IMG/VR virus record: IMGVR_UViG_3300022222_000004
Span: 1 to 49,079 of that record
Reading direction: 5' to 3' (one strand)
Length of the DNA: 49,079 bases
Source: a virus
Below the pieces are notes generated by a model, which was given only the letters and a program-made list of their open reading frames with translations, was not told the DNA's origin and searched no databases. The position numbers and the translations under genes are program-made. This document shows positions 21,682 to 30,694 of the stretch, piece by piece (positions within the stretch are counted from its first letter, which is position 1; every line of letters starts with the position of its first letter).

Positions 21682-21690
21682 TGTTAAAAT
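21682..21690 (+). promoter_or_regulatory. Extended -10 promoter of packaging genes
   Basis: TGTTAAAAT is an extended -10 (TGN-TAAAAT). It ends six bases before ATG 21697, so the transcript would be leaderless. No convincing -35 is present. The second copy of the 45-bp repeat (21639-21683) abuts it. Confidence 0.45.
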
Positions 21691-21696
21691 ATGCCT

Positions 21697-22149
21697 ATGA
21701 CCGTACCCATTGCGCAAGAAACAGAAGCTACAGACCCTGCTAGTTTGTCACTGTATAGACGACTAGTCCAACAACACGCGACCAAAATGACCCCTCAAGT
21801 GTGTGCAAAACTACTAGAGTGTATAAGCAAGGGAATGACCCCCAAAGACGCTAGCAGTTTAGTTGGTATACACGTTGATACGCTATTACGATATATACGG
21901 AAGCACCCATTGTACGCCTCGCAGGTTGATAGGGCGTATGTTGGGTTTAAGGCAAAACACGTGGCTAATATCGACAATTTCGCAAAGGTTGACTGGAAAG
22001 CTAGTAGCTGGCTACTCGAACGTCAACACCCCAACGAGTACGCACCAAAGGCACAGTTGAACATAAACGGCAAACACGACGTGCGCATTAGCGTAACTGG
22101 CGGTGGCTACATACCCCACGTTGAGGCTACAACGGTTGACTCGGACTAG
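21697..22149 (+). CDS. Terminase small subunit
   Basis: A 150-residue protein with an HTH-like region (MTPKDASSLVGIHVDTLLRYI, in two pieces, about 45-66) and the small-terminase hallmark DWKASSWLLERQHPNEYAPK (in part, about 103-121). It binds the packaging site on phage DNA and feeds the large subunit. ATG 21697 is chosen over ATG 21691 because of the -10 spacing. Position ahead of the large subunit supports the call. Confidence 0.8.
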   Translation: MTVPIAQETEATDPASLSLYRRLVQQHATKMTPQVCAKLLECISKGMTPKDASSLVGIHVDTLLRYIRKHPLYASQVDRAYVGFKAKHVANIDNFAKVDWKASSWLLERQHPNEYAPKAQLNINGKHDVRISVTGGGYIPHVEATTVDSD

Positions 22150-22203
22150 CACACCCCACCCCATAGCGTACAGCAAGCGTGCCTCACTCTACAGTATGCC
22201 ATA

Positions 22204-22348
22204 TCCCATAGTAAGTCTAGGAGTCCCATGGACAATGATGACGTACGGGGTTTTTTTTTGGGTGTACCTTAAGCTTGTTCCACGTACAAAAAAAACGTAC
22301 CCACGTACAAAAAAAAAAGAAAACGTACCTACGTTACACACTATGGGA
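22204..22348. other. Intergenic repeat region, candidate packaging site
   Basis: Between the two terminase genes lies a 145-bp region bounded by a perfect 9-bp inverted repeat (TCCCATAGT 22204-22212, ACTATGGGA 22340-22348). Inside are several ACGTAC or CGTACC copies, two in CACGTACAAAAAAAA units, and runs of eight to ten A or T. No gene fits the gap 22150-22518. A pac/cos or regulatory function is inference from place and repeats. Confidence 0.45.
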
Positions 22349-22481
22349 CGGTACTCTTTTGTTTGTTATTGTATAGTATATTTTTTACCTACCCACGCCT
22401 ACCCCCTACCTAGACCAATCAGCCGCGAAGACCAACTCAATCATTCCCAATGGTATGCGTACTTCCACAAAAAAACACTAC

Positions 22482-22510
22482 TTGTGCCTACGGTACAGCT
22501 TTGGTACAAT
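22482..22510 (+). promoter_or_regulatory. Promoter for RHH gene
   Basis: TTGTGC at 22482-22487, a 17-nt spacer and TACAAT at 22505-22510. The ATG at 22519 is eight bases after the -10 box, so the message is predicted to be leaderless. Confidence 0.55.
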
Positions 22511-22518
22511 ATTGGTAC

Positions 22519-22791
22519 ATGAGCCATATCCACTTCGAATTACCAAAAGAACTACACGATGAATTTACTGCACTTGTTAACTTTAAAGGAGACTCTATTG
22601 CCCACACCCTCCGTTCATGGATACGAGCATTTATAAAAAAAACAACAGAACCTACACCAACTACTATAAGCCAACCACCTCCTGCCAACAAGTGGATAGC
22701 AAACACTACCTGTCAATTCTGCAAACAATCTATGCCAGAGACACAATACAAACAGCACTACCAGGACAACCATGAAGGTTCACAGCTCTGA
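22519..22791 (+). CDS. Ribbon-helix-helix protein with zinc finger
   Basis: A 90-residue protein. Residues 1-40 fit an Arc/MetJ-type ribbon-helix-helix (HFELPKELHDEFTAL, KGDSIAHTLRSWI). Residues 65-85 carry CQFCKQSM...HYQDNH, a C2H2-like finger. Probably a small DNA-binding regulator or packaging accessory. No Shine-Dalgarno site is present; ATG 22519 fits the promoter spacing. Confidence 0.65.
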   Translation: MSHIHFELPKELHDEFTALVNFKGDSIAHTLRSWIRAFIKKTTEPTPTTISQPPPANKWIANTTCQFCKQSMPETQYKQHYQDNHEGSQL

Positions 22792-22797
22792 TATACT
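22789..22797 (+). promoter_or_regulatory. Extended -10 before large terminase
   Basis: TGATATACT (TGN-TATACT) ends seven bases before ATG 22805. As with the two genes upstream, this predicts a leaderless transcript. No -35 match was found. Confidence 0.4.
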
Positions 22798-22804
22798 CTA
22801 GTGG

Positions 22805-24142
22805 ATGCCACAAGTTCTTCCTGAGATTAAGTTCCCTCCAGAGAACCTTATGCCGCACCAGACACAGGTTATCTACGATACTCATCGTTTTAAGGTTCTT
22901 GTCTGGCACCGACGCGCGAGAAAGACTAGCACCGCAATAACCGAGATTATCCGACAGGCCTTAATCCGCCGTGGTGTCTACTGGCATATCTTTCCTACCT
23001 ATTCCCTAGCCAAGGAATCTCTCTGGATTGATCCGATCATGCTTTTTAACTTCCTTCCAGAGCAGATCATCTTAAAAAGAAACGAGCAAGAACTCTCAGT
23101 CACCCTAACCAACGGTTCTGTCATCCGTCTAAAAGGCGCAGACGATCCTGACCACCTCAGAGGTGCAGGACCAGTCGGTGTAGTATTTGACGAGTTCCAG
23201 AAACAAAAACTCGAAGCCTGGCAGGTAGTTGAACCTATCCTGCGAGCTAACAATGGTTGGGCTTGGTTTATTGGTACACCAGCTGGCAAGAACCACCTTT
23301 TTGATTTCTACAACCGTGGACAGCACACAGAACAATTCCAAGAATGGGCAAGCTGGTTTCTCAAAGCTTCTACCTCTGGCATAATCTCCGCTTCCAACCT
23401 TGAGGAAGCCAGAAACACATCAATCAGCCAAGAGTTTTACAACCAAGAATACGAATGTGCATGGCTAGAAGGTGTCGGACAAGTCTTCCGAGGAGTCCGA
23501 GATGTTGCAACCAGTAAACCCCAACGCCCTGTACAGGATAAGAACTACGTTATGGGGCTTGATCTTGCCAAGCACCAAGACTACACGGTCATCACAGTAT
23601 TTGACCGTCAAACAAACTGCCAAGTGTACCAAGACCGCTTCAACAAGCTAGACTGGCCGTTCCAAAAGATGAAGGTCATTGAAACTGCCAAGTGGTACAA
23701 CAATGCAGTCTGCGTAACAGACGCAACAGGCATAGGCGACCCGATAGTAGATGACCTTGCAAGAGCTGGCGTTGCAGTCACACCGTTCAAAATAACGGAG
23801 ATGTCCAAGAAAGACCTGATAGAAAAACTGAGCATATGGATAGAACAGAGACGTTTTAAAATCCTACCTATAGAAGAAACTATCTTCGAACTGGAGAACT
23901 TTGCCTACACCATCGGCCCAACAGGAAAGATCAGATACAATGCTCCCAGCGGACTCCATGACGACATTGTCATCAGCCTCGCCCTGGCAGTCTCCGAGCT
24001 CAACGAAACCGTCCGACCTCCCAAAGAAGTTGAACTTAATCGCTTGCAAAGATACAAGCAACGTCTTATCATGGATATGGAACATGGAAGTCAAGATAGA
24101 GAAGCCAACGAGTTCGCCGAGTGGGCAGATCCCACCTATTGA
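22805..24142 (+). CDS. Terminase large subunit
   Basis: A 445-residue packaging motor. The ATPase domain has an atypical Walker A (WHRRARKTS, 34-42, K40) and Walker B VVFDEF with D129-E130. The RNase H-like nuclease domain has D253 in GLDLAK, D306 in TDATG and D386-D387 in HDDI. It pumps DNA into the capsid through the portal and cuts it to length. Full length for the family; no Shine-Dalgarno site. Confidence 0.95.
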   Translation: MPQVLPEIKFPPENLMPHQTQVIYDTHRFKVLVWHRRARKTSTAITEIIRQALIRRGVYWHIFPTYSLAKESLWIDPIMLFNFLPEQIILKRNEQELSVTLTNGSVIRLKGADDPDHLRGAGPVGVVFDEFQKQKLEAWQVVEPILRANNGWAWFIGTPAGKNHLFDFYNRGQHTEQFQEWASWFLKASTSGIISASNLEEARNTSISQEFYNQEYECAWLEGVGQVFRGVRDVATSKPQRPVQDKNYVMGLDLAKHQDYTVITVFDRQTNCQVYQDRFNKLDWPFQKMKVIETAKWYNNAVCVTDATGIGDPIVDDLARAGVAVTPFKITEMSKKDLIEKLSIWIEQRRFKILPIEETIFELENFAYTIGPTGKIRYNAPSGLHDDIVISLALAVSELNETVRPPKEVELNRLQRYKQRLIMDMEHGSQDREANEFAEWADPTY

Positions 24143-24563
24143 TCTACCACTAGAAAAACTAAACACTGCACTACGAGAAGCATTTGATCTTTTTGAGAGT
24201 TGTGCTATTGAGTGTATGCCCATCAAAGAAACTGGCAAAGCCATAAGAGACGGCAGGCTCCTCTCAGGCGACAGAATCTCCATCGGTCTTCAAAAGAAAT
24301 ACCTAAGCTATTCAACAATGTCCACCCTTATTAACTATATGCGTGACAAGTGCGAACGTGGAAATTCTGATACTTTCACGTTTGACCCAGACGACCAACG
24401 ACTAATCTCTTTCGAACATGAAGGTGTCCCCATAGATATACATATAATAGAGAAGAAATGGAAATTCCTGCACAGCCCAGAAGCTGTCATGTACAACTTT
24501 GACTACTTTATTCTACCTAACCCATATGAGGCTTACTACAAATCGAGGTTCTTATTCAGATGA
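24084..24563 (+). CDS. Nucleotidyltransferase-like phage protein
   Basis: A 159-residue protein overlapping the terminase end. Motifs such as LSGDRISIG (about 58-66), HEGVPIDIHII (about 112-122) and LPNPYEAYYKSRFLF near the C-terminus match, from memory, a family found beside terminase genes with a minimal nucleotidyltransferase fold. A longer in-frame extension inside the terminase gene is unlikely to be used. Function in packaging unknown. Confidence 0.55.
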   Translation: MEVKIEKPTSSPSGQIPPIDLPLEKLNTALREAFDLFESCAIECMPIKETGKAIRDGRLLSGDRISIGLQKKYLSYSTMSTLINYMRDKCERGNSDTFTFDPDDQRLISFEHEGVPIDIHIIEKKWKFLHSPEAVMYNFDYFILPNPYEAYYKSRFLFR

Positions 24564-24823
24564 ACTACGCACTTGCCATTCTTGCCGTGACCAACATAGC
24601 AACGCTTCTCCTTTTTGCGTACCATCTTCACCTTGAGAGTAAAGAAAAAAGCAAGACAATAAACGCTCTAATTGCAAAAAACTCCCAAGAGTTTCTAAAC
24701 CATGAGTTTTCAGACAAAACAGAAAAGATAAAGGTCGAACCTCAAACAGATATCGAAGAAGACCTTACAGCACTCAACGCTCTAACCGATGAAGAATTTG
24801 CAAATAAAATCGTAAATCCCTAA
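24560..24823 (+). CDS. Membrane-anchored small protein
   Basis: An 87-residue protein with a hydrophobic segment at about residues 4-21 and an acidic, helical remainder. ATGA overlap with the preceding gene. Small membrane proteins between terminase and portal occur in podoviruses; function unknown. Confidence 0.6.
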   Translation: MNYALAILAVTNIATLLLFAYHLHLESKEKSKTINALIAKNSQEFLNHEFSDKTEKIKVEPQTDIEEDLTALNALTDEEFANKIVNP

Positions 24824-24857
24824 AATAAAAACAGTTATCGGAAATAGAGGGCCGAGG
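24798..24857 (+). promoter_or_regulatory. Late promoter module before portal
   Basis: TTGCAA (24798-24803), a 17-nt spacer and TAAAAT (24821-24826), then the element CGGAAATAGAGGGCCGAGG at 24839-24857. The element is the left arm of the hairpin seen at 31081 and 36693, here without its right arm or T run. GAGG also serves as ribosome site for ATG 24868. Confidence 0.6.
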
Positions 24858-24867
24858 TAAAAAGACA

Positions 24868-27120
24868 ATGGCAAACGATAACAGCTTCCAAACATCAAGA
24901 GTAAAAACCGAAAACATTGGTCAAACAGTGGATGAGGTGATGTCCTATGCCGTCTCCGCCAGACGTGGCTGGGAACGCAGATGGTACGACAACAACTTCT
25001 TTGATGATGGTTATCACTTCCGTTATCTTTCACGCTCAACCAACAAAATAGTAGACCTCTCAGACTCTGCGTCACTTTACTCTCCTATGCGGGCAATCCC
25101 CAAAGCTAGTAAACAAATCAGAGGTGTAACCAACCTTCTAATTCTAAACGACCCTACACCAGTAGTTTACCCAGAGGCGATCAACTTTGCAGCGTTCCCA
25201 CCAGTTCCTGCACCACAAGATCCTAACCAACCCCAAGATCCTAACCAACCTCCACGAATGGTGGAGAACCCAGAACTAAAAAAAGCAAAAGACGAGAACA
25301 AAAGAGTTGCCCAACTCCAAGGCCACTGGGTAGCAGAAGAATTTAAAAAACAAGAGGTATCAGAGAACATTGCCTTGATGATAATGCTAGCTGCCAAACA
25401 CGGCATCTCTTATATGCAAATCTGGCCTGATGCCGTCAAAGAAGCCATCCGAACGCAAGTCTATGACGCTTTTGACATTCTGGTTAAAGGTGATGTTCAA
25501 GAACTAGACGACTCACCTTTTCTAATAAAAGCCCACCCTAAGACAATCTCAGAGATCAAAGCCAACGAGCTCTTTGACAAAACCCAGCTTGCCAAACTCT
25601 CACCTGACAATAAACTAGCTTCCTCAGAAATCAAAGAAGCTTACCTGCGAGCCAAACAAGGAATACCAAACAACCCTGATCTTGTTGCTACAGTAATCCA
25701 AAAGGAAGCGTTCATTAAAGAATACCTCAACGATGAGAACAGGGAACGTATCCGCTCAATGAACCCCGAACTACTTTCGAAGCGCAAAGATGGTGACTGT
25801 GTAATCAGACACGCGTTTGTCGCAGGTAACATCTGGCTTTTTGACGAATATCTCGACATTTACAAGTATCCCTTCGCAGAGTTCCGCTTCGAACCTGGAG
25901 CACTTTACCAAGTTCCCCTAATCGAACGCTTCATACCAGCCAACAAATCCCTTGACGTTGTAACCTCCAGAGTCGAGCGGTACATAAACACGATGGTTAC
26001 AGGCTTCTGGATGAAGAAACAAGGGGAACAGTTCAAACCAACCAACATCGCAGGTGGAGTAGTCTACGAATATCTCTCAACACCACCAACACAGGGTAAC
26101 ATTCAGCCAATTCCAGGCTTTGTCTTCAACTTTATGGAACTTTTGACCAACTTTATTGAAGAACAAGGCGTTACAACCTCCTCTATGGGTAAAATACCCA
26201 AAGGTACACGTTCAAATGCAGCCATTGAGTCAATAAAAGAGAGTGAGTATGCCTCTCTTGCAGTTGCACAGCGAAGAACCAAGAAACTTGTCAAGAATAT
26301 CACCCAACTTTTCCTGCAAATAGCAGATGAACACTTCGTTAACCCACAAAGTGTCCAATATCTTGAGCGAGGAGAGCCACAATACTTCAATATCGCAGGA
26401 AAACGCGCAATGGCAGAGCGAAAGAGGCTTGGAGTACCTGTTGAGGGTGACACTATCCCAATTTCGGCAGAAAGTAGAGTGGATATCGAGATTGAAGCTG
26501 GTCTGGGCTACACAAAAGCTGGGAAACGAGAGAATATGCTCAAACTTATCTCAGAGTTCTTACTACCACTATCAGAAAAGGGTCTAATCCCACCAGCAGC
26601 GGTAAAAACCATCATTCAAAGGACTCTTGAGACTTTCCAGTTCGGTGCAACGGCAGAATTGATGGATCAACTGGAAAATCCAGCACCAATATCAGATGGA
26701 GACATGGAAAAGATGAAAGTTGCTCTCCTTGAGGTTGTCAAAGACCTCCAAGGTAGTGGAGTACTTCCAGACGAACAGCAAAGAGTGGACGAAGGCAAGA
26801 TGGCTACCCTAGAAGTTCTAAATGACACTGGTTTGGTTGATGGTAAACCTACAGATCCAATGGTAGAGATCGAAATTCAAGCCAAACAAGAGGAAATGCG
26901 ACAAAAACAGGAGAAACACGAACTGGAGATGCAAAAACTAAGACAGGAAATCCAGAACGTGGACGAGAAGGTCGACACAGAGCTTGATATCAAAAAAACA
27001 CAAGCAAGACAGGACATGATAATAAAAGAAGAACAGTCAAATGCCCAGATCGAACTCAAAAAGAAACAAGCGGCAGCCGCAGCCAAAGTAAAGGGAGCAA
27101 CAAGTGAAAAGAGTTCTTAA
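24868..27120 (+). CDS. Portal protein
   Basis: A 750-residue protein, the length of P22-type portals, which form the dodecameric ring through which DNA enters and leaves the head. An N-terminal mixed region contains a Pro/Gln/Asp-rich insert (about 110-130). A conserved core includes the GALYQVPLIERFIPANKSLD area (in part, about 345-365). The last 100 residues are a charged coiled coil, as expected for a barrel or clip extension. Position between terminase and scaffold genes supports the call. Confidence 0.85.
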   Translation: MANDNSFQTSRVKTENIGQTVDEVMSYAVSARRGWERRWYDNNFFDDGYHFRYLSRSTNKIVDLSDSASLYSPMRAIPKASKQIRGVTNLLILNDPTPVVYPEAINFAAFPPVPAPQDPNQPQDPNQPPRMVENPELKKAKDENKRVAQLQGHWVAEEFKKQEVSENIALMIMLAAKHGISYMQIWPDAVKEAIRTQVYDAFDILVKGDVQELDDSPFLIKAHPKTISEIKANELFDKTQLAKLSPDNKLASSEIKEAYLRAKQGIPNNPDLVATVIQKEAFIKEYLNDENRERIRSMNPELLSKRKDGDCVIRHAFVAGNIWLFDEYLDIYKYPFAEFRFEPGALYQVPLIERFIPANKSLDVVTSRVERYINTMVTGFWMKKQGEQFKPTNIAGGVVYEYLSTPPTQGNIQPIPGFVFNFMELLTNFIEEQGVTTSSMGKIPKGTRSNAAIESIKESEYASLAVAQRRTKKLVKNITQLFLQIADEHFVNPQSVQYLERGEPQYFNIAGKRAMAERKRLGVPVEGDTIPISAESRVDIEIEAGLGYTKAGKRENMLKLISEFLLPLSEKGLIPPAAVKTIIQRTLETFQFGATAELMDQLENPAPISDGDMEKMKVALLEVVKDLQGSGVLPDEQQRVDEGKMATLEVLNDTGLVDGKPTDPMVEIEIQAKQEEMRQKQEKHELEMQKLRQEIQNVDEKVDTELDIKKTQARQDMIIKEEQSNAQIELKKKQAAAAAKVKGATSEKSS

Positions 27121-27361
27121 CTGCACATGGACTTTTGATACTGACGAGACTGGATGGAATACTGTCTGGGATATCTCAGACGATCTTAATTTCTACCTAG
27201 CGCAGAAAGGACTAGCATCTACTGTTTTTTCAGACGGTGAGGAAAAACACCCAGATATTGTCATGCACATTGGCCGCAGAGTACAAGTAGAGCAACAACC
27301 TGAGCCTGTCAAAGCTCCAACTGTTAACCAGCAACAAAAAAACGTAAAGAAGGTAAAGTAG
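27104..27361 (+). CDS. Hypothetical protein
   Basis: An 85-residue protein starting at GTG 27104 inside the portal end, with GGGAG eight bases upstream. N-terminal strands with several Trp residues, then a Pro/Gln/Lys-rich tail. Unknown; possibly a minor virion protein. Confidence 0.55.
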   Translation: MKRVLNCTWTFDTDETGWNTVWDISDDLNFYLAQKGLASTVFSDGEEKHPDIVMHIGRRVQVEQQPEPVKAPTVNQQQKNVKKVK

Positions 27362-27362
27362 T

Positions 27363-27860
27363 GTGGCTAGTCAAGATGAGCGATACGCAAGGAATAGAAC
27401 TCCCGCACAACTCTTTGTAGCTGGTTCAACGGGCACGGCACTAGCCAATAGTGATGCTGACATCATTCTTGGACGTGCAGATCCCGCAACAGGCGCACAG
27501 TACGTCTACAACCTCGGTCCAGCTGGTACAACCACAACCACAACAGCAGCCGCAATAAATACCTTCGGAACTACAGGTTCGATATTAGATGGTGCAACAG
27601 GCACAATTGTCAGCTATATAACACCAGCAGGTTTTAAACTAAAAGGTTTTATAGCAAATGGAGAAGGACAGGGGTATTATTATCTTCAAATAGGTGCAGG
27701 GACTACTAAATATTCTTACAGGACATCAATTGCCGATAAAGCAGCACAAATAATTTTACCTAGCCCAGAGACAATCCCCTCATCGACGAATCTTTTTCTA
27801 AAGGTAGATAATGAGAATGGTACTACGGTAAATTACGAAGGAGCCATCATCGGTGAGTGA
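27363..27860 (+). CDS. Probable virion decoration protein
   Basis: A 165-residue Gly/Thr/Ala-rich, strand-rich protein with a TTTTTTAAA stretch (about 56-64). Starts at GTG 27363, two bases after the previous stop. The composition is that of capsid decoration or tail proteins. No family recognised. Confidence 0.55.
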   Translation: MASQDERYARNRTPAQLFVAGSTGTALANSDADIILGRADPATGAQYVYNLGPAGTTTTTTAAAINTFGTTGSILDGATGTIVSYITPAGFKLKGFIANGEGQGYYYLQIGAGTTKYSYRTSIADKAAQIILPSPETIPSSTNLFLKVDNENGTTVNYEGAIIGE

Positions 27861-28080
27861 TATTAAACCAAATCTACATATAGGGTTAAAACAAACGGAA
27901 GTTACCCGTGACGAGTTTAAACTGACTATTCAACGACAAAACTTGAGACTTTTGGAGATCGAGGAAGAAAAGGTGCGAATAGCAGAAAATATCAAAGCTA
28001 CAGACAAAGAAATCACAGGCCTAGAGGAGAATATATCTAAATTACAGGCACAAATTGACAAAGACCACATTAAGATTTAA
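27853..28080 (+). CDS. Small coiled-coil protein
   Basis: A 75-residue protein from GTG 27853, almost wholly a predicted coiled coil (LRLLEIEEEKVRIAENI, ITGLEENISKLQAQI). The -35 box of the next promoter lies inside its 3' end. Possibly a virion assembly or chaperone protein. Confidence 0.6.
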   Translation: MSDIKPNLHIGLKQTEVTRDEFKLTIQRQNLRLLEIEEEKVRIAENIKATDKEITGLEENISKLQAQIDKDHIKI

Positions 28081-28128
28081 AATATATTTACGAAAGTGAA
28101 TGAGACGGCACTAAGCTGTCTTTTTTTT
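28055..28128 (+). promoter_or_regulatory. Late promoter plus hairpin-T module
   Basis: TTGACA (28055-28060), a 17-nt spacer and TAAAAT (28078-28083), then the hairpin GACGGC/GCTGTC (28104-28120) with eight Ts. The next ATG is only five bases after the T run. Same layout as the modules at 31042, 36653 and 42744: a promoter followed at once by a terminator-like hairpin. Confidence 0.7.
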
Positions 28129-28133
28129 GTTTC

Positions 28134-28883
28134 ATGGCTGACAATTACACACCATTACCAGTAAAAACTAAAACCGCAGGTGACGTTAGTGCCAATATCC
28201 AACTAGGCACAGTTACTCGCTTAGAAGGCGGAACTTTAACTAACTTTGCATCTGGAACATTTAATGCAGGTTCGGTTGTCTTAAACTCAGGTACTGTAAC
28301 CACAGGCTCGCTAACCAATCTGGCTACTGTTGGAACAATCTCAAACCTTAACGCAGGATCAGTTGTTGTTACGGCAGGAAGTGTCATTGTAACCGCAGGA
28401 ACGATGGTACAGGCCTCAGGAACTCTCACTACAGGGTCACTAACCAACGTAGCTACAATCGGAACGATATTAAACCTCAACGGTGGCACAGTCACTGTTT
28501 CTAACCCTGGCGGAGGTGCTACGAGCCCTAAAACTAATTTCCAGACATCTGTAGCACTGGCAGCAGCAGGTTCGGCAACTTTAGCATTTACTGCAATCAC
28601 CGCTGCAAGAACAGGACAACTTCATCAGGTAATTGTTTCTTCTTCGGTTCCGATTAAAGCATCAATTGAAAGTGTCACTGACGATGCCACAGGTACAGTA
28701 ATAGCAGGTGTATTGTTTACTTCGGCAGCTTACCCAACAGAAAGATTTGATTCTCCTGAAGATAACTTTTTCATAATTGCCAGTAACGGAACCGCTAAAT
28801 TCCAAGCCAAAATTACAAATATGGACAATTCACTCTCTGCCGATGTCTACGCTACAGGCTTTTGGGACGAAATCGTTACTTAG
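28134..28883 (+). CDS. Repetitive strand-rich virion protein (fibre-like)
   Basis: A 249-residue protein. Residues 20-125 consist of repeats such as TGSLTNLATVGTI and GSVVVTAGT, typical of beta-helical or triple-stranded fibre shafts. Residues 135-249 form a globular end. No Shine-Dalgarno site; the ATG follows the hairpin-T module. Probably a head fibre or tail fibre. Confidence 0.6.
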   Translation: MADNYTPLPVKTKTAGDVSANIQLGTVTRLEGGTLTNFASGTFNAGSVVLNSGTVTTGSLTNLATVGTISNLNAGSVVVTAGSVIVTAGTMVQASGTLTTGSLTNVATIGTILNLNGGTVTVSNPGGGATSPKTNFQTSVALAAAGSATLAFTAITAARTGQLHQVIVSSSVPIKASIESVTDDATGTVIAGVLFTSAAYPTERFDSPEDNFFIIASNGTAKFQAKITNMDNSLSADVYATGFWDEIVT

Positions 28884-28891
28884 TATATAAT
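28862..28891 (+). promoter_or_regulatory. Promoter, leaderless type
   Basis: TTGGGA (28862-28867), an 18-nt spacer and a perfect TATAAT (28886-28891). ATG 28898 is six bases after the -10 box. Confidence 0.6.
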
Positions 28892-28897
28892 TGATCT

Positions 28898-29338
28898 ATG
28901 GCAGATCAGACCGAATCCTCACAAAACGTAGAAGGTACAATCTCCGTAGCTAGGGTTACTACAGGCAGTATCGTAGTAACCGCAGGTACAGTAAGGGAAA
29001 ACTGGCGACCAGTTAACATTGGTTCGACCTTTGGTACACTTGCAACAGCAGCAGGATCAACTTTTGGAACTTTAGTTACGGCATCAGGTGTAGGAACTGA
29101 AATTATGGTGGCGGGCTGTTCGATTGTTTGTCAGACAGGCACTCCCGATGTAAGAATATTAGTTGGAACTGCAATAACAGGTCTAAGTGTCTTGACAGGT
29201 GGAGCATTTGTGCCAAGTGGAGGTATTGCAAGAATTTTCTCGCCACCGCATGAAACAGCAGCTAATTCCGAAATAACTTACCATTTTGTAAATGCAGGTA
29301 CGGCTTTTATCACACTGCAATATTGGAATGAAGTTTAA
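28898..29338 (+). CDS. Probable virion protein with GSIVVTAGT motif
   Basis: A 146-residue Gly/Thr/Val-rich, strand-rich protein. Near residue 24 it has GSIVVTAGT, a motif also present in the products at 28134 and 37750. The C-terminal half has a jelly-roll look. Predicted leaderless. A fibre or decoration role is inferred. Confidence 0.55.
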   Translation: MADQTESSQNVEGTISVARVTTGSIVVTAGTVRENWRPVNIGSTFGTLATAAGSTFGTLVTASGVGTEIMVAGCSIVCQTGTPDVRILVGTAITGLSVLTGGAFVPSGGIARIFSPPHETAANSEITYHFVNAGTAFITLQYWNEV

Positions 29339-29367
29339 TGTATAATTTAAAAAAAGAGATAAATTAA

Positions 29368-29721
29368 ATGGCAGCAGGCTTAACACCATCAATATTAGAT
29401 CCAAAAGTCCTATTAGACGTTACTATTTTAACAACGTCAGCTACGGGTGTATCCTTTACCGCTCCTGCTTCTGAAGCTGGTGTTCATATCACTGGATTGT
29501 GGGTGGTCAATTACGGTACAGTCGGGGCTAAGTTTAATGTCCAAATAACTCCCTCTGGCGGTTCAGCCGCTCAAATTGCTTCTTTCCCTGTCTCCCCTGA
29601 CTACAAACCTTACCGAGTCGATATAATAGGATATTTAGATGCAGGCGATAAGATAGAAATGGGGTCGGATACAGCGACTACTCTAAAAGTTTGGATTGAA
29701 GGCGAGGAGTTGAAAGATTAA
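29368..29721 (+). CDS. Probable virion protein
   Basis: A 117-residue strand-rich protein. A TATAAT box at 29341-29346 precedes it, with GAGAT as the only possible ribosome site. The sequence (GVHITGLWVVNYG, LDAGDKIEMGS) resembles small jelly-roll decoration or fibre proteins. No family recognised. Confidence 0.55.
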   Translation: MAAGLTPSILDPKVLLDVTILTTSATGVSFTAPASEAGVHITGLWVVNYGTVGAKFNVQITPSGGSAAQIASFPVSPDYKPYRVDIIGYLDAGDKIEMGSDTATTLKVWIEGEELKD

Positions 29722-29743
29722 AGCAGGTATTACTGGTGGGCTT

Positions 29744-30694
29744 ATGCTACCTGTTAGACGTAACTCCCCAGAGTTGATCCTGCCCGATGCGGGAACAGGT
29801 ACAGGAATGACTCCAGGAATAGCAAGTGCTAATGCCGCTGCCGATACTAACTCTGCTTATGCTGAAATTTGTAGTACTACCGAGTTTGGTACCCTTCCCC
29901 TAGTCCTGGTTGGTGTTTTTTCTTGGCATAGAGCTTTAGCCACAGCCACGGCTAATGGCTTCGCTCTGTTTCAGAGATTAACTAAAGTTGAACTTGCTAC
30001 AGGAGCTGCGGCTTCGGAAGTTAACATTCAGGAGCTAATATTTGCTAATAGTGCCAGTATTTCGGTCAGTGGTAATACAGATGGGGTAACAAGTGTTGAA
30101 GCAGGAGCTACTGGTTCCTTTTTTAAAGCCTGTGCCCCGCTTCTACTTCCCGCTTCAACTCGTCTTTCATTTCGTAACCAACACCACGATGCGAGTGCCG
30201 TTGGTAGACAGTCAGCGGTCTATGGAGTGGCTTATGATCCAGCTCAGTTGGCTTTATCCCGACAACTGATTAATTGGGACGAGTACATCCGAGGAGTTGG
30301 AGAATTTCACTCTGAAATTAGTGACTATGTAGTAACAACTTGTTCTGCTACAGCAGCGACTTATGGTTCTTATGTAACTGTAAATATTAATGGGGCTGCC
30401 ACCGCTGATAACGACTACCTCGTCACAGGACTAGTCTCTGACCCGAACGCCACGACTGCTTCTCATAAGATAGTCGAGGTCGCTACTGGCACAGCAGGTA
30501 ATGAGATCACTCAAGCTAGAATTGCAAGTCCAGGGGCTTTGACAGGTTTTGTTCAATCAATGGTTCACCATAATTTTCGTATCCCGTTTATTATCTTTAA
30601 AGGGGAGACAGTCCGTCTAAGACACAAGGAACACGTTGCAACAGCCAGAGACGCTGAACACGTTTTACAATTAGAGAGAATTAACAAAATCTAA
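29744..30694 (+). CDS. Probable virion structural protein
   Basis: A 316-residue Ala/Thr-rich, strand-rich protein with no recognised family. It lies between other virion genes and has GGTGGG before ATG 29744. Possibly a head decoration or tail-spike-type protein. Confidence 0.55.
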   Translation: MLPVRRNSPELILPDAGTGTGMTPGIASANAAADTNSAYAEICSTTEFGTLPLVLVGVFSWHRALATATANGFALFQRLTKVELATGAAASEVNIQELIFANSASISVSGNTDGVTSVEAGATGSFFKACAPLLLPASTRLSFRNQHHDASAVGRQSAVYGVAYDPAQLALSRQLINWDEYIRGVGEFHSEISDYVVTTCSATAATYGSYVTVNINGAATADNDYLVTGLVSDPNATTASHKIVEVATGTAGNEITQARIASPGALTGFVQSMVHHNFRIPFIIFKGETVRLRHKEHVATARDAEHVLQLERINKI

